Shown here in pieces: positions 6,302-15,000 of a DNA stretch of 18,350 bases. A program made the position numbers and the translations under genes. A model generated the notes under the pieces. The model was given only the letters and a program-made list of their open reading frames with translations. It ran no database searches and had not been told where the DNA came from. The first letter of the stretch is position 1. Every line of letters starts with the position of its first letter. This DNA is from an uncultured Eubacteriales bacterium. GTDB lineage: Bacteria; Bacillota; Clostridia; UBA1381; UBA9506. The stretch is taken from assembly GCA_902478395.1 (NCBI GenBank), contig CABSKZ010000020.1, positions 1 through 18,350 on the forward strand, in the 5' to 3' direction.

Positions 6302-9300
6302 ATGAAACGGATTTTTTGGAAAAGAGGAATCGCGGGTATAGCCGCGTTGGGAATGCTGCTGTCATTGGCTGCGGTGGGGAGCATGGAAGAGCAGGTGGTT
6401 TATCAAGAGGATTTTGAAAAGCTCACTACCGAATCGCTCGCATCTGACGGCTGGGCGGGGACCTTCTATCAGCGTGGCAATTTGGAACTGCGCAGCACGG
6501 ACGGAAATGGAACGATAGAGGTCGTTAAAGATGAAGATGCGGCGTACGGTAACGTCCTGAAGGTGTGTGACAACGACCCTTCGCAGTATTACCTTGCTTC
6601 AAAAATTATCAATAAAGTAGAGAACGCTGTGACGATTGAGCTGGACATCAAAACCACCGCGTATGGAACCGTAATATTGGCCAGTGACCATGCGAACGGT
6701 TTTCTGAAAAATACAAATAATATGATTTGCCAAATTGCATTTCTTTCTGGAAAAATTGAGTACCGTCTTGCAGATGGAACGGTAAAATCCTCCAAGTCTT
6801 ATAAGGTCAACGAGTGGCACCATGTGAAATTCGTATCTCGCGTGGACTCTGTTAATAATGAAAAGACCGATATTTATGTGGACAATGAGTTACTGGTTGC
6901 AAACGTTCCATGCAGATGGCCGAAGGATAGTAAAACCTATTTTAATATGCTTCTGTTTGGTTGTTATCAAGGGGACAATTCGATGAAAACTACCACCTAT
7001 ATTGATAATATCAAGGTAAGCACAGGCGGAGACACTGCCGCACCGCAGAAAGCAACGCAGTCTCCAACTGCAGCACCGGCTATAACTGCGATACCATCAC
7101 CAACGACAGCACCAGCCGCGACGGCAGCGCCTTTGGATACTGCTGACGGGAGGTTTACGGATATTACAGGACACTGGGCAAGAGCTGTCATTGAAGAGCT
7201 GGCAGCGAAGAAGGTTATCAATGGCGTGACGGCGACGAGCTTTGCGCCGGATGAGCAGATCACCCGCGCGGAATTCGCCGCATTGGTGACGCGGGCAACA
7301 GGGATTGCTGGCAAACCGTACGCGAATGCGTATGGCGATGTACAGGCAGATGCGTGGTTTGCATCGACGGTACAAGCGGCCAAGGACGCGGGATTACTGG
7401 ATTCTGCGATGACGGCGGAGGGCTTTAATCCGGATGCAAATATCACGCGGGAAGAAATGACATCCCTTATCGTCAACGCCTGCAAGGCGGCAAATGTAGC
7501 AACGTCGGATGGCGACGTCAGCAACTTTGCGGATGCTGCGTCGATCTCACCGTGGGCGGTAAATTATGTCGGCAAGGCGGTAAGCCTTGGGATAGTAAAA
7601 GGCAGAACCACGGATGAATTCGCCCCAAGGGCAACTGCTACACGTGCAGAAGCGGCGACGATGATAAAGAGGATGATCATGCGAACAGGCTATGACAGGG
7701 TTATAACGGATCAGTCGGCTGCCGGCGGGGGAACGGCTGCGGGAGGAAGCTATAACGAGGAAAAAAGCAAGGATGAGATTTTAGACAACATAAAAATGTT
7801 GTATTCCAGTGACACTACAAATATTCTTTCATGCATCGGCCCGTGGCATCCAACATCAAGCGCGAAGCTTTCCAAAGATTTGATTCTCGCGCCGATTGAT
7901 GAAGCGGCGGCTGCGGGAATAGACGTATACAATATACAGCCCGGTATGGGATGGGTTCCGTGGTGGCCCAGTAAGGTGCACCCTGCTGAAGAACACGTGA
8001 AGTGGTTTCAAGAAAATGTGCGTGCAAATGCAACTAACACATGGTTGAATTATCTGGAAGAGGGCAACGACATCGTCAAGGAATCTCTTGATCGGTCACA
8101 TGAACTCAATACAGGGATGGTTGTATCGTTCCGCTTGAACGATGTACATCAAAAAGAAAACGCCTTTAATCCAGATAAGTCGCGTATCGAAAGTGTGCCG
8201 AAATCGTTCTTAGAGCACCCAGAATATTTGATTGGCGTTGATCCCAATCAGGAGAGTTTTGCAAAAAATGTTCAGGACTGGCAGTATCCGGAAGTACGCC
8301 AATTTAAACTTGATTTGATAAAGGAATTGATACAAAATTATGATTTAGACGGCTTTGAACTGGACTTCATGCGTGCTGTCACGCTGTTCAACACCACAAC
8401 GACAACCGAGAAGCAGCGCGACGATATTATGGTTGATTTTGTTAAGCAGGTGCGGGCAGAGTTGGACAAAAAGGAAGGACGGTACCGCTATTTGGCCGTC
8501 AGAATTCCTGCGCATATTCATTGTCACGATGCGATGGGAATCGATGTAAAACGGTTTGCCGAGGAGGCAGGCGTGGATATTTTTGATTTGTCTACCTATT
8601 ACCACACCGAACAACATACTTCTTTAAAAGAAATTAAGGAGCTGGTAGGCAACAAAAAGGTGTTTGCGGAACTGACACACGCCTCATCCTTTGAAAAGGT
8701 TGATGGTATGACCAAAACGCGCCGTACAACGCCTGAACAGCTCAACACTGCCGCATATCTGGCATACAAGAATGGCGCTGATGGAATTGCCCTTTTCAAC
8801 TTCCAGTACTACCGTGAGCAAGTCAACATCGACGACAGGCCGTATGGTGAGCCGCCGTTTGAATTAATCGAAGGCTTCAAAAACAAAGACTATTTGGCAA
8901 AACAGCCGCAGCATTATTACTTTACGGAGACCTACCGCAGCCCGAAAAAACCATATTGGGAGATGCCAACCACTATGGAGGCGAAAAAAACGGTGACGTG
9001 GGAAATGGACATGGCAGCCCCCGAGGGCGGGTGGACAACGGACGGACGGCTGCGCATACAGGGCAAAACGTCGCTTGGCACAAATGTTTATACCGCGTCG
9101 ATCAACGGCGTGACACTGAAGGCGACAGATGACGTTTCCGAGCCGTATGAAAATCAATATACGCAAATGCTGGGCACCCCAGAGGAACTTCGCGCGTGGA
9201 TTGTGCCAAAGAATATTCTCAAAGAGGGAATCAATCAGATACAAATTACACAAAACAGTGGGGAACAAGTGGTATTAGACTATTTAGACCTTGCAATCGA

Positions 9301-9304
9301 ATAA
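6302..9304 (+). CDS. Surface-anchored SLH glycoside-hydrolase-like protein with ConA-like domain
   Basis: The 1000-residue protein is built in the order: signal peptide (about 1-27); ConA/LamG-like beta domain (about 30-240, starting VVYQEDFEK); Pro/Thr/Ala-rich linker (about 243-280); three SLH repeats (about 285-335, 340-400 and 408-462, with ITRAEF, ITREEM and ATRAEA motifs); Gly-rich linker; TIM-barrel domain (about 490-885); and C-terminal beta domain containing DDVSEPYEN. SLH repeats bind pyruvylated secondary cell-wall polymer, so the enzyme should sit on the cell surface. The barrel repeats the blocks of the 2370-3950 protein (DTTNIL, PWWPSKV, GFELDFMR, FAELTH, DGIALFNF). Candidate catalytic residues are Glu686 and Glu790, by analogy with clan GH-A. 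SLH repeats placed between two functional domains, not at an end, are unusual. GGAGG at 6288-6292 supports the start. Activity is not known; glycan cleavage is inferred. Confidence 0.82.
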   Translation: MKRIFWKRGIAGIAALGMLLSLAAVGSMEEQVVYQEDFEKLTTESLASDGWAGTFYQRGNLELRSTDGNGTIEVVKDEDAAYGNVLKVCDNDPSQYYLASKIINKVENAVTIELDIKTTAYGTVILASDHANGFLKNTNNMICQIAFLSGKIEYRLADGTVKSSKSYKVNEWHHVKFVSRVDSVNNEKTDIYVDNELLVANVPCRWPKDSKTYFNMLLFGCYQGDNSMKTTTYIDNIKVSTGGDTAAPQKATQSPTAAPAITAIPSPTTAPAATAAPLDTADGRFTDITGHWARAVIEELAAKKVINGVTATSFAPDEQITRAEFAALVTRATGIAGKPYANAYGDVQADAWFASTVQAAKDAGLLDSAMTAEGFNPDANITREEMTSLIVNACKAANVATSDGDVSNFADAASISPWAVNYVGKAVSLGIVKGRTTDEFAPRATATRAEAATMIKRMIMRTGYDRVITDQSAAGGGTAAGGSYNEEKSKDEILDNIKMLYSSDTTNILSCIGPWHPTSSAKLSKDLILAPIDEAAAAGIDVYNIQPGMGWVPWWPSKVHPAEEHVKWFQENVRANATNTWLNYLEEGNDIVKESLDRSHELNTGMVVSFRLNDVHQKENAFNPDKSRIESVPKSFLEHPEYLIGVDPNQESFAKNVQDWQYPEVRQFKLDLIKELIQNYDLDGFELDFMRAVTLFNTTTTTEKQRDDIMVDFVKQVRAELDKKEGRYRYLAVRIPAHIHCHDAMGIDVKRFAEEAGVDIFDLSTYYHTEQHTSLKEIKELVGNKKVFAELTHASSFEKVDGMTKTRRTTPEQLNTAAYLAYKNGADGIALFNFQYYREQVNIDDRPYGEPPFELIEGFKNKDYLAKQPQHYYFTETYRSPKKPYWEMPTTMEAKKTVTWEMDMAAPEGGWTTDGRLRIQGKTSLGTNVYTASINGVTLKATDDVSEPYENQYTQMLGTPEELRAWIVPKNILKEGINQIQITQNSGEQVVLDYLDLAIE

Positions 9305-9316
9305 GGAAGTGCATAT

Positions 9317-10270
9317 ATGAGAGAGTTATCGTCCGAAGCGGCCCGGCCAACACCAGCGGCACAAAAACGCATGTCAGCTTGGGCTTATATCAAACGGGAA
9401 AAAATGTTATACATTATGATGCTTCCAGTCATGATATATTTTATTATTTACCATTATATTCCGATGCTTGGGATCGTCATCGCATTTAAAAATTATTCAC
9501 CTGTGGCGGGAATTATTGATAGCCCGTGGGTCGGACTCATGTATTTCGAAAACTTGTTTCAAAGTCCGGACTTCTTTTTGGTATTAAAAAATACAGTGAT
9601 CATCAGCCTTTACAGGCTAATGTTTGGATTTACTGCGCCGATCATCCTGTCGCTGCTGATTAACGAGATAGGCAATACAAAATATAAGAAAATCATCCAG
9701 ACCATCAGCTATTTGCCGCACTTTTTGTCGTGGGTTATCGTAGCGGGACTAATCAGTACCATGCTGTCGGTAGACGGACCGATCAATACGCTGCTGGGCC
9801 TGTTCGGCATCGAGAAGCAGCAAATGCTGACGAATTCGTCCATGTTCCGCGGAATTTTGGTCGTGACTGGTATCTGGAAAGAAGTCGGATGGGGGACGTT
9901 GTTTTATCTTGCCGCAATTGCCGGCATCAATTCTGAGTTGTATGAGGCGGCGCGGATTGATGGCGCAAGCCGCTGGAAGCAGACGCTGTACATCACATTG
10001 CCATCCATTAAAGGCGTTGTCGTGATTCTTTTGATTATGCAGGCGGGAACCGTCATGAACGCTGGCTATGAGCAGGTATTGCTGTTGCAAAACCCGATGG
10101 TGCGCAATGTTTCTGAAATTTTGGATACGTATATCTACAAAACCGGTCTACAAAACTCAAATTACAGCTTTGCAACCGCTGTTGGGTTCTTTAAATGCGT
10201 TGTCAATATGATTCTGATCCTCACGACCAACCTGATTTCCAAAAGGATGGGTGAGGAAGGGTTATGGTAG
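9317..10270 (+). CDS. ABC sugar transporter permease, LplB type
   Basis: This 317-residue inner-membrane protein has about six predicted transmembrane helices, beginning with IMMLPVMIYFIIYHYIPM and the typical LGIVIAFKNY. The cytoplasmic EAA loop, which docks the ATPase, is EAARIDGASRWKQTLYITLP from residue 210. Length and text match LplB/YteP-type permeases that pair with large lipoprotein binding proteins like the one at 577-2094. It starts 12 nt after the surface hydrolase gene with AAGGAAG upstream, and ends 9 nt before the partner permease. Transport of an oligosaccharide is inferred from the neighbours. Confidence 0.93.
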   Translation: MRELSSEAARPTPAAQKRMSAWAYIKREKMLYIMMLPVMIYFIIYHYIPMLGIVIAFKNYSPVAGIIDSPWVGLMYFENLFQSPDFFLVLKNTVIISLYRLMFGFTAPIILSLLINEIGNTKYKKIIQTISYLPHFLSWVIVAGLISTMLSVDGPINTLLGLFGIEKQQMLTNSSMFRGILVVTGIWKEVGWGTLFYLAAIAGINSELYEAARIDGASRWKQTLYITLPSIKGVVVILLIMQAGTVMNAGYEQVLLLQNPMVRNVSEILDTYIYKTGLQNSNYSFATAVGFFKCVVNMILILTTNLISKRMGEEGLW

Positions 10271-10279
10271 GAGGAAACG

Positions 10280-11158
10280 ATGAGACAGACCAAAGGTGAA
10301 AAAATATTTTCCGTGTGTAACAATATATTTATGTTGCTGGTTGCGCTTATCATGCTGTACCCGGTATGGCACGTGCTGATGTATTCGCTAAGCGATGCCA
10401 GCCGCACAGCGGCAGGCGGGGTGTTTTTGTTTCCGCGCGGGTTTTCTATAGAAGCCTATAAAATTGTACTGCGTACGCCGTCAATCTTGACGGCGTACAA
10501 AAACACCATTATCGTGGTGCTGGGGGCGACTGCCCTGAACCTGTTGTTCAGCTTTTTAATGGCGTATCCGCTGACAAAAAAAGATTTGCGAGGCAGAAAG
10601 GGTATCACAGTTTTTATGTTTTTTACGATGATTTTTTCGGGAGGGACAATCCCGACATATTTGGTAGTAAAAGGCACGCATCTGCTTAATTCGTTGTGGT
10701 CGCTGATTATACCCGGTGCGGCGGGCGCGTACTATATCTTTATCCTGCGCAACTTTTTATCGACCATTCCAGGGTCGCTGCCCGAATCAGCGAAGATTGA
10801 CGGAGCGAGTGAGTTCACGATTCTCATGCGTATCATCGTGCCTCTGTCCAAGCCGGTCATGGCGGTGCTTGCGCTGATGTACGGCGTGGGGCATTGGAAT
10901 TCGTGGTTTAACTGCATCATTTACATCAACGAGATGGAAAAATATACGCTCCAACCAATCCTGCGCGAGATATTATTCACGATGAGCACTGCGCAGTTTT
11001 TTGAAAATGATCCCAGCCTGATGATGGGGAAATCCAACATGCCCGAGGTAACAAAGATGGCTACGGTTATGGTTTCCACGATCCCGATTGTCATGATTTA
11101 CCCGTTTCTACAGAAATATATTGTACATGGTGTGATGATCGGTGCGATTAAGGGATGA
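10280..11158 (+). CDS. ABC sugar transporter permease, YtcP type
   Basis: The 292-residue second permease forms the channel with the preceding gene product. It has about six membrane helices, an early motif MLYPVWHVLMYSLSD typical of YtcP-type MalG-like permeases, and the EAA loop ESAKIDGASEFTILMRIIVP from residue 169. AGGAGG lies directly upstream of the ATG. No nucleotide-binding subunit follows or precedes in the window, as is common for this class, which borrows a shared MsmX-type ATPase. It is followed after 23 nt by the secreted ConA/FN3 protein gene. Confidence 0.93.
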   Translation: MRQTKGEKIFSVCNNIFMLLVALIMLYPVWHVLMYSLSDASRTAAGGVFLFPRGFSIEAYKIVLRTPSILTAYKNTIIVVLGATALNLLFSFLMAYPLTKKDLRGRKGITVFMFFTMIFSGGTIPTYLVVKGTHLLNSLWSLIIPGAAGAYYIFILRNFLSTIPGSLPESAKIDGASEFTILMRIIVPLSKPVMAVLALMYGVGHWNSWFNCIIYINEMEKYTLQPILREILFTMSTAQFFENDPSLMMGKSNMPEVTKMATVMVSTIPIVMIYPFLQKYIVHGVMIGAIKG

Positions 11159-11181
11159 ATGAGAGGATTGAGGTGTGTAAT

Positions 11182-13371
11182 ATGTCAATGAAAAAAGTCT
11201 GCATGTCGGTTCTGCTTCTGCTTGTTTTAACAGCACATATACTTGTGGTGTTTGCAGAACCGGTTTTTCAGGAGGATTTTAACCAGAATACAGATTTGGA
11301 CGGCTGGGCGTTGTATCAATGGGGCAAAGCAAGCACAACTTCGCGTGCGGGATTGGAGGATGATACCATCGGCACGATGTCCGTTGTAAGCGATGGCGAA
11401 TACGGCGAGGTTTTACAGGTGGAGGATAAGTCCGACGAAAAAATTGTGCGTGCGGAACGGACTGTTTCCAATCCGGTTTTACATGGGAAATATGTAATAG
11501 AATATGATATCAAGCCGGACAATTATGGCATCGTGGTATTTGGAAACGCCGCTAATAAATATGCCTCGGATGCAAACAGTTATTTTATGCATGTCGCTCA
11601 TGTGAACAATAAGGTAGAAATACGCGGCGACAGAATTTTGACCAGCAGTAAGGAATACCCGGTTACGCAATGGCACCATGTAAAGGTGATCATCAATACC
11701 ATGGCCAAGACGGCGGATGTGTTTGTAGATGGAGACCGCATCGGCGAGCAGATCGGTTTCCGCTTTGGCGGTGCTGCTGCGGCACTGGATACCATCGCGG
11801 TCGGAAGCATGTTTCATGGTTCTCTTAATTTAAAGACCGCCACACAATTTACAAATCTGATGGTTTCGCAGGCAGCGGCGGTAACATTCCCGGCAGGTGG
11901 GGAGCTAACGGTATCGCGCAATTTTGGCGATACGCTTGATCTGGAATGGCCTCCGGCGGACGGCGCGGTGCGGTACCGGCTATATCAGGATGGGGAAGAA
12001 ATCGCCGTACTGGAGCCGGATGTGACCAACTATCAGGTTACTGGATTGACGCCGGGACAAAATTATAGCTTTGCCATACAGGCAGAGGACTTGAATGGCA
12101 TGTTGACCGATGATGGACCATTTTGTTCGGTTACGGCTTTTGCAGTTGAACAACTAATATATAAAAGTGATTTCTTGTCCGGGATGTCCGATTGGCAGCT
12201 TTTCCATTACGAGGCCGCCACAAATAGCAGAACGGAAAACGATTCCGACGAGAATGGTGCAATCACCACCGTGGCAGACGATATCTACGGTGACACAATG
12301 CGGGTTACAGATACATCGACGAATTTTATCATGCGTGCGGAGACGAACTTCCCCGGATATAGCGGCAAGTGCAAGGTAGAGTTTGATGCAAAGCTCGCGG
12401 AGCAATCGCTCATTGCGCTGGCAGATGGAACGCATTACACGGCCAACGCCAACAACTACATGGTACATATTATGCAAAACGGCAGCGCGCTTCAGGTACG
12501 CGGAGGAAGTATTGAGAATTCAGAAGCCGCATTTGAACCGGATGTGTGGCGGCACTTTAAAATTATGATTGAGAATTCCGCCAATGCGCGCGGCAAGGCA
12601 AGCGTATGGGTGGATGGTGTGTTAATCGCCGAAAAGCTTGATTTTCGTGCAGGTAACAAAGGCCAGAGCCTAGACACGCTCATTGTCGGGAGCGGTTATT
12701 CTGTGAGCCATATGCAGGCTACGCAGGTGGCAAATATTAAGATCGCCAAGCTGGGTGCAAGCGACTGGGAAGCACCCCCTATACTGGATGTAGTAAACAC
12801 TACTCAAACCAGTATTACGGTGCAATGGGAACATGCCAGCGGCAATCCAGCGCAATACCTTGTGCTTATTGACGGTAAACTCTCCGATATCATCGACAGC
12901 AGCATCAATAGCTATACCGCGGAAGGGTTGGCTGAGGCAACAAATTATCTGTTTGAGATACGCGCGCTTGATGCGGACGGCGTTACGTCGCAATTTGCAG
13001 CGAAACAAGAAATTAAAACCTATAATCCTAACGGTTTTTCTGTGCGGAAGGCGGACTTTTATTTGGTCGGTGATACGGAAACACCGATTGAGGAATTTAT
13101 GCAGGGTAAAATCCGCGCAAAGCTAAATGTTACAAATGACAACTGTTCAAACAGCGACGTTACCGTATTGGCACTGCTGTATCGAACCACGAACGGCGTA
13201 AGACAGTTGATCGGCATGAACGCCGTGAATGGTCTCAAGGTAGAGCAAGGGACAGAACTGCCCGTGACAATCGATATATTGGCTACCGCACAAGCGAATT
13301 GCCTGGAAATCTGTCTCATTGATACAATCACCGGCGTAATGCCGTTAAGCCGAACGTTTACGCTTGAATAG
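11182..13371 (+). CDS. Secreted glycan-binding-like protein with two ConA-like plus FN3 repeats
   Basis: With the ATG at 11182 the product has 729 residues. A signal peptide (1-25, ending VVFA) is followed by ConA-like domain 1 (about 26-232), FN3 domain 1 (about 234-320), ConA-like domain 2 (about 323-525), FN3 domain 2 (about 526-614) and a C-terminal beta-sandwich domain (about 616-729). Both ConA-like domains share landmarks with each other and with the N-terminus of the surface hydrolase: an opening aromatic-x-x-DF, a W-H/R-H-V/F-K motif and a xDG-x-x-I/L strand. No catalytic signature or anchor (SLH, LPXTG, lipobox) is visible, so it is probably a binding protein released or held by partners. 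GAGGTG at 11170-11175 supports the 11182 start; the ATG at 11155 overlaps the permease stop and would put extra residues before the signal peptide. Exact ligand unknown. Confidence 0.75.
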   Translation: MSMKKVCMSVLLLLVLTAHILVVFAEPVFQEDFNQNTDLDGWALYQWGKASTTSRAGLEDDTIGTMSVVSDGEYGEVLQVEDKSDEKIVRAERTVSNPVLHGKYVIEYDIKPDNYGIVVFGNAANKYASDANSYFMHVAHVNNKVEIRGDRILTSSKEYPVTQWHHVKVIINTMAKTADVFVDGDRIGEQIGFRFGGAAAALDTIAVGSMFHGSLNLKTATQFTNLMVSQAAAVTFPAGGELTVSRNFGDTLDLEWPPADGAVRYRLYQDGEEIAVLEPDVTNYQVTGLTPGQNYSFAIQAEDLNGMLTDDGPFCSVTAFAVEQLIYKSDFLSGMSDWQLFHYEAATNSRTENDSDENGAITTVADDIYGDTMRVTDTSTNFIMRAETNFPGYSGKCKVEFDAKLAEQSLIALADGTHYTANANNYMVHIMQNGSALQVRGGSIENSEAAFEPDVWRHFKIMIENSANARGKASVWVDGVLIAEKLDFRAGNKGQSLDTLIVGSGYSVSHMQATQVANIKIAKLGASDWEAPPILDVVNTTQTSITVQWEHASGNPAQYLVLIDGKLSDIIDSSINSYTAEGLAEATNYLFEIRALDADGVTSQFAAKQEIKTYNPNGFSVRKADFYLVGDTETPIEEFMQGKIRAKLNVTNDNCSNSDVTVLALLYRTTNGVRQLIGMNAVNGLKVEQGTELPVTIDILATAQANCLEICLIDTITGVMPLSRTFTLE

Positions 13372-13380
13372 GGGGTTCAT

Positions 13381-15000
13381 ATGAAAAAATTTCTGATAAT
13401 TTTATTGGCACTGCTATTCGCGCTCCCTGTAGAAGCAGCGGAGTTTACGGTAACACAGGATGATAGCGGCGTGATTATCGTGACTGCTTCTGCGGACGCC
13501 GGAAAAAATGTGCATTTGCAGGTGCTCAAGGCAGACAAGGTAGATGACGATTTAAGTGGCTGTACGCCGGAGGAACTCATCAATGTAATCGCCTTTGAAC
13601 AAACTGTAACCGCGGATGATAGAGGAAAGGCGGTATTCCGTTTTCGGATTGCTGGTGATACCGGCAACTACCAGATGAAGGTTCGCGCATATGGAGAGGA
13701 CGCTGTCGCGCCGTATGTGTATCAATATTTTTCCTTGAATGAAATGCGGCAAATCGTCGAGATGGTGATTGCAGCAAAATCTTCGGATGACGTAAAGACA
13801 GCGCTTAGTACTAAAAATCTCGCGGGCTTGGGCATTACATCGCCCTTAGTTGATGAGGTGGATTTATCCGGCCTGTATCAGAGCATTTTTGAAATCCATG
13901 ATACGTTCGACCTGGAAAAAATGAGCGAGTTTGTTGACGCAATCAATGAAGCGCTTGTGCTGGAGGGCCTGCGGCAGCGGGTAATCACTGATCCCTTTTT
14001 ATATAACGATATATTGCGTTTGAGCGCACAGATTTCCTATCCGACGTATGACAAAATGTCCGGCGAGAACCAAGAGATTGTCAAAGGCAAGCTGATTGGC
14101 ACAGCTTACGGCAACATCGCCGATGTGCAGAAACAGTTCTGCGAACAGACAATTTTGACTGCAGTAGCAAAACTGGAGTATTGGAAAAATCTGAGTCAGC
14201 TACTAAAGGATAATAACGCATATCTTCAAATTGATTTCAGTGTATATGACGGCAAAAACGGCGAAACCTACGAGATCGATTCTCAAATTGCCGGGAAGTT
14301 ATTTTCAAGCACGGATGCGCTCAAGCAGGAATGGCGCCGCCTGCTCAATCAGCAGTCAAAACCGTCGAATTCCGGAGGCGGCAGCAGCCAGGGTGGTGGG
14401 GGAGGGTTTGTCATGAAGAATCCTTACCCAGAGCTGTTGGAAAACGATCCTGCGATTGTGCGCCCGCATGTAGATTTCGTCGATCTGGATGAGGCAGAAT
14501 GGGCAAAAGAAAGCATCGATTATTTGTATATCCGCAATGTGATTAACGGCGTGGGCGGGATGCGTTTTGAACCGAATGCATTGGTAAAACGTGAGGAATT
14601 TGTAAAAATGCTGGTTTGTGCGCTGGGACTTTATGACGATGAAGCGATGTCCGATTTTTTAGATTCGAACTATTTGCAGTGGCATTACAGTTATGTTTCC
14701 AGCGCGTACCGGGCGGGGATTGTCGCGGGCATGGATAATGGTGCGTTCGGCATAGGCAACAATGTGACCCGGCAGGATATGGCTGTGATGTGTTTCCGAG
14801 CACTGAATTTGCCGTCAGGGGAATGCGGTTACGCCGATGCGGCAGAGATAGCGCCGTACGCGTCCGAAGCGGTGGGGGCACTCACGAAGGCTGGTGTGCT
14901 CAGCGGTGCAGAAAATCGGTTCAGACCAAACGATTCTGCTACACGAGCAGAGGCGGCAAAGATGATTCATAGGATCATGCTGTTAAAGGAGGCAGAATAA
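13381..15000 (+). CDS. Secreted SLH-domain surface protein
   Basis: The 539-residue product has a clear signal peptide (MKKFLIILLALLFALPVEA), an N-terminal Ig-like beta domain (about 20-118), a mostly helical middle region (about 120-320), a Gly/Ser-rich linker near 327-345, and three SLH repeats at about 363-420, 423-478 and 482-539. The last repeat carries the canonical ATRAEAAKMI; the first two have the variants VKREEF and VTRQDM. It should bind the cell-wall polymer and display the N-terminal part. No enzyme motif was recognised. A GGGGG stretch just before the ATG serves as ribosome binding site, and the gap to the preceding gene is 9 nt. The next gene starts at the base after its stop. 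It could be a scaffold or an S-layer component dedicated to this system. Confidence 0.8.
   Translation: MKKFLIILLALLFALPVEAAEFTVTQDDSGVIIVTASADAGKNVHLQVLKADKVDDDLSGCTPEELINVIAFEQTVTADDRGKAVFRFRIAGDTGNYQMKVRAYGEDAVAPYVYQYFSLNEMRQIVEMVIAAKSSDDVKTALSTKNLAGLGITSPLVDEVDLSGLYQSIFEIHDTFDLEKMSEFVDAINEALVLEGLRQRVITDPFLYNDILRLSAQISYPTYDKMSGENQEIVKGKLIGTAYGNIADVQKQFCEQTILTAVAKLEYWKNLSQLLKDNNAYLQIDFSVYDGKNGETYEIDSQIAGKLFSSTDALKQEWRRLLNQQSKPSNSGGGSSQGGGGGFVMKNPYPELLENDPAIVRPHVDFVDLDEAEWAKESIDYLYIRNVINGVGGMRFEPNALVKREEFVKMLVCALGLYDDEAMSDFLDSNYLQWHYSYVSSAYRAGIVAGMDNGAFGIGNNVTRQDMAVMCFRALNLPSGECGYADAAEIAPYASEAVGALTKAGVLSGAENRFRPNDSATRAEAAKMIHRIMLLKEAE

Noticed and set aside
6997..7524. 175-residue minus-strand reading frame
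   Set aside because: It is antisense to the linker and SLH region of the surface hydrolase; its Ala/Val-rich text mirrors the repetitive codons of that gene.
6302..9304. Fusion of two genes by a sequencing error
   Set aside because: The frame is continuous, the linkers between domains are low-complexity as expected for surface proteins, and no internal ribosome binding site and start precede the barrel domain.
14362..14410. DNA repeat or phase-variable tract in the Gly-rich linker
   Set aside because: The longest run is seven G bases within a Gly/Ser linker and codons vary; it looks like a normal flexible linker, not a slippage tract with repeated units.
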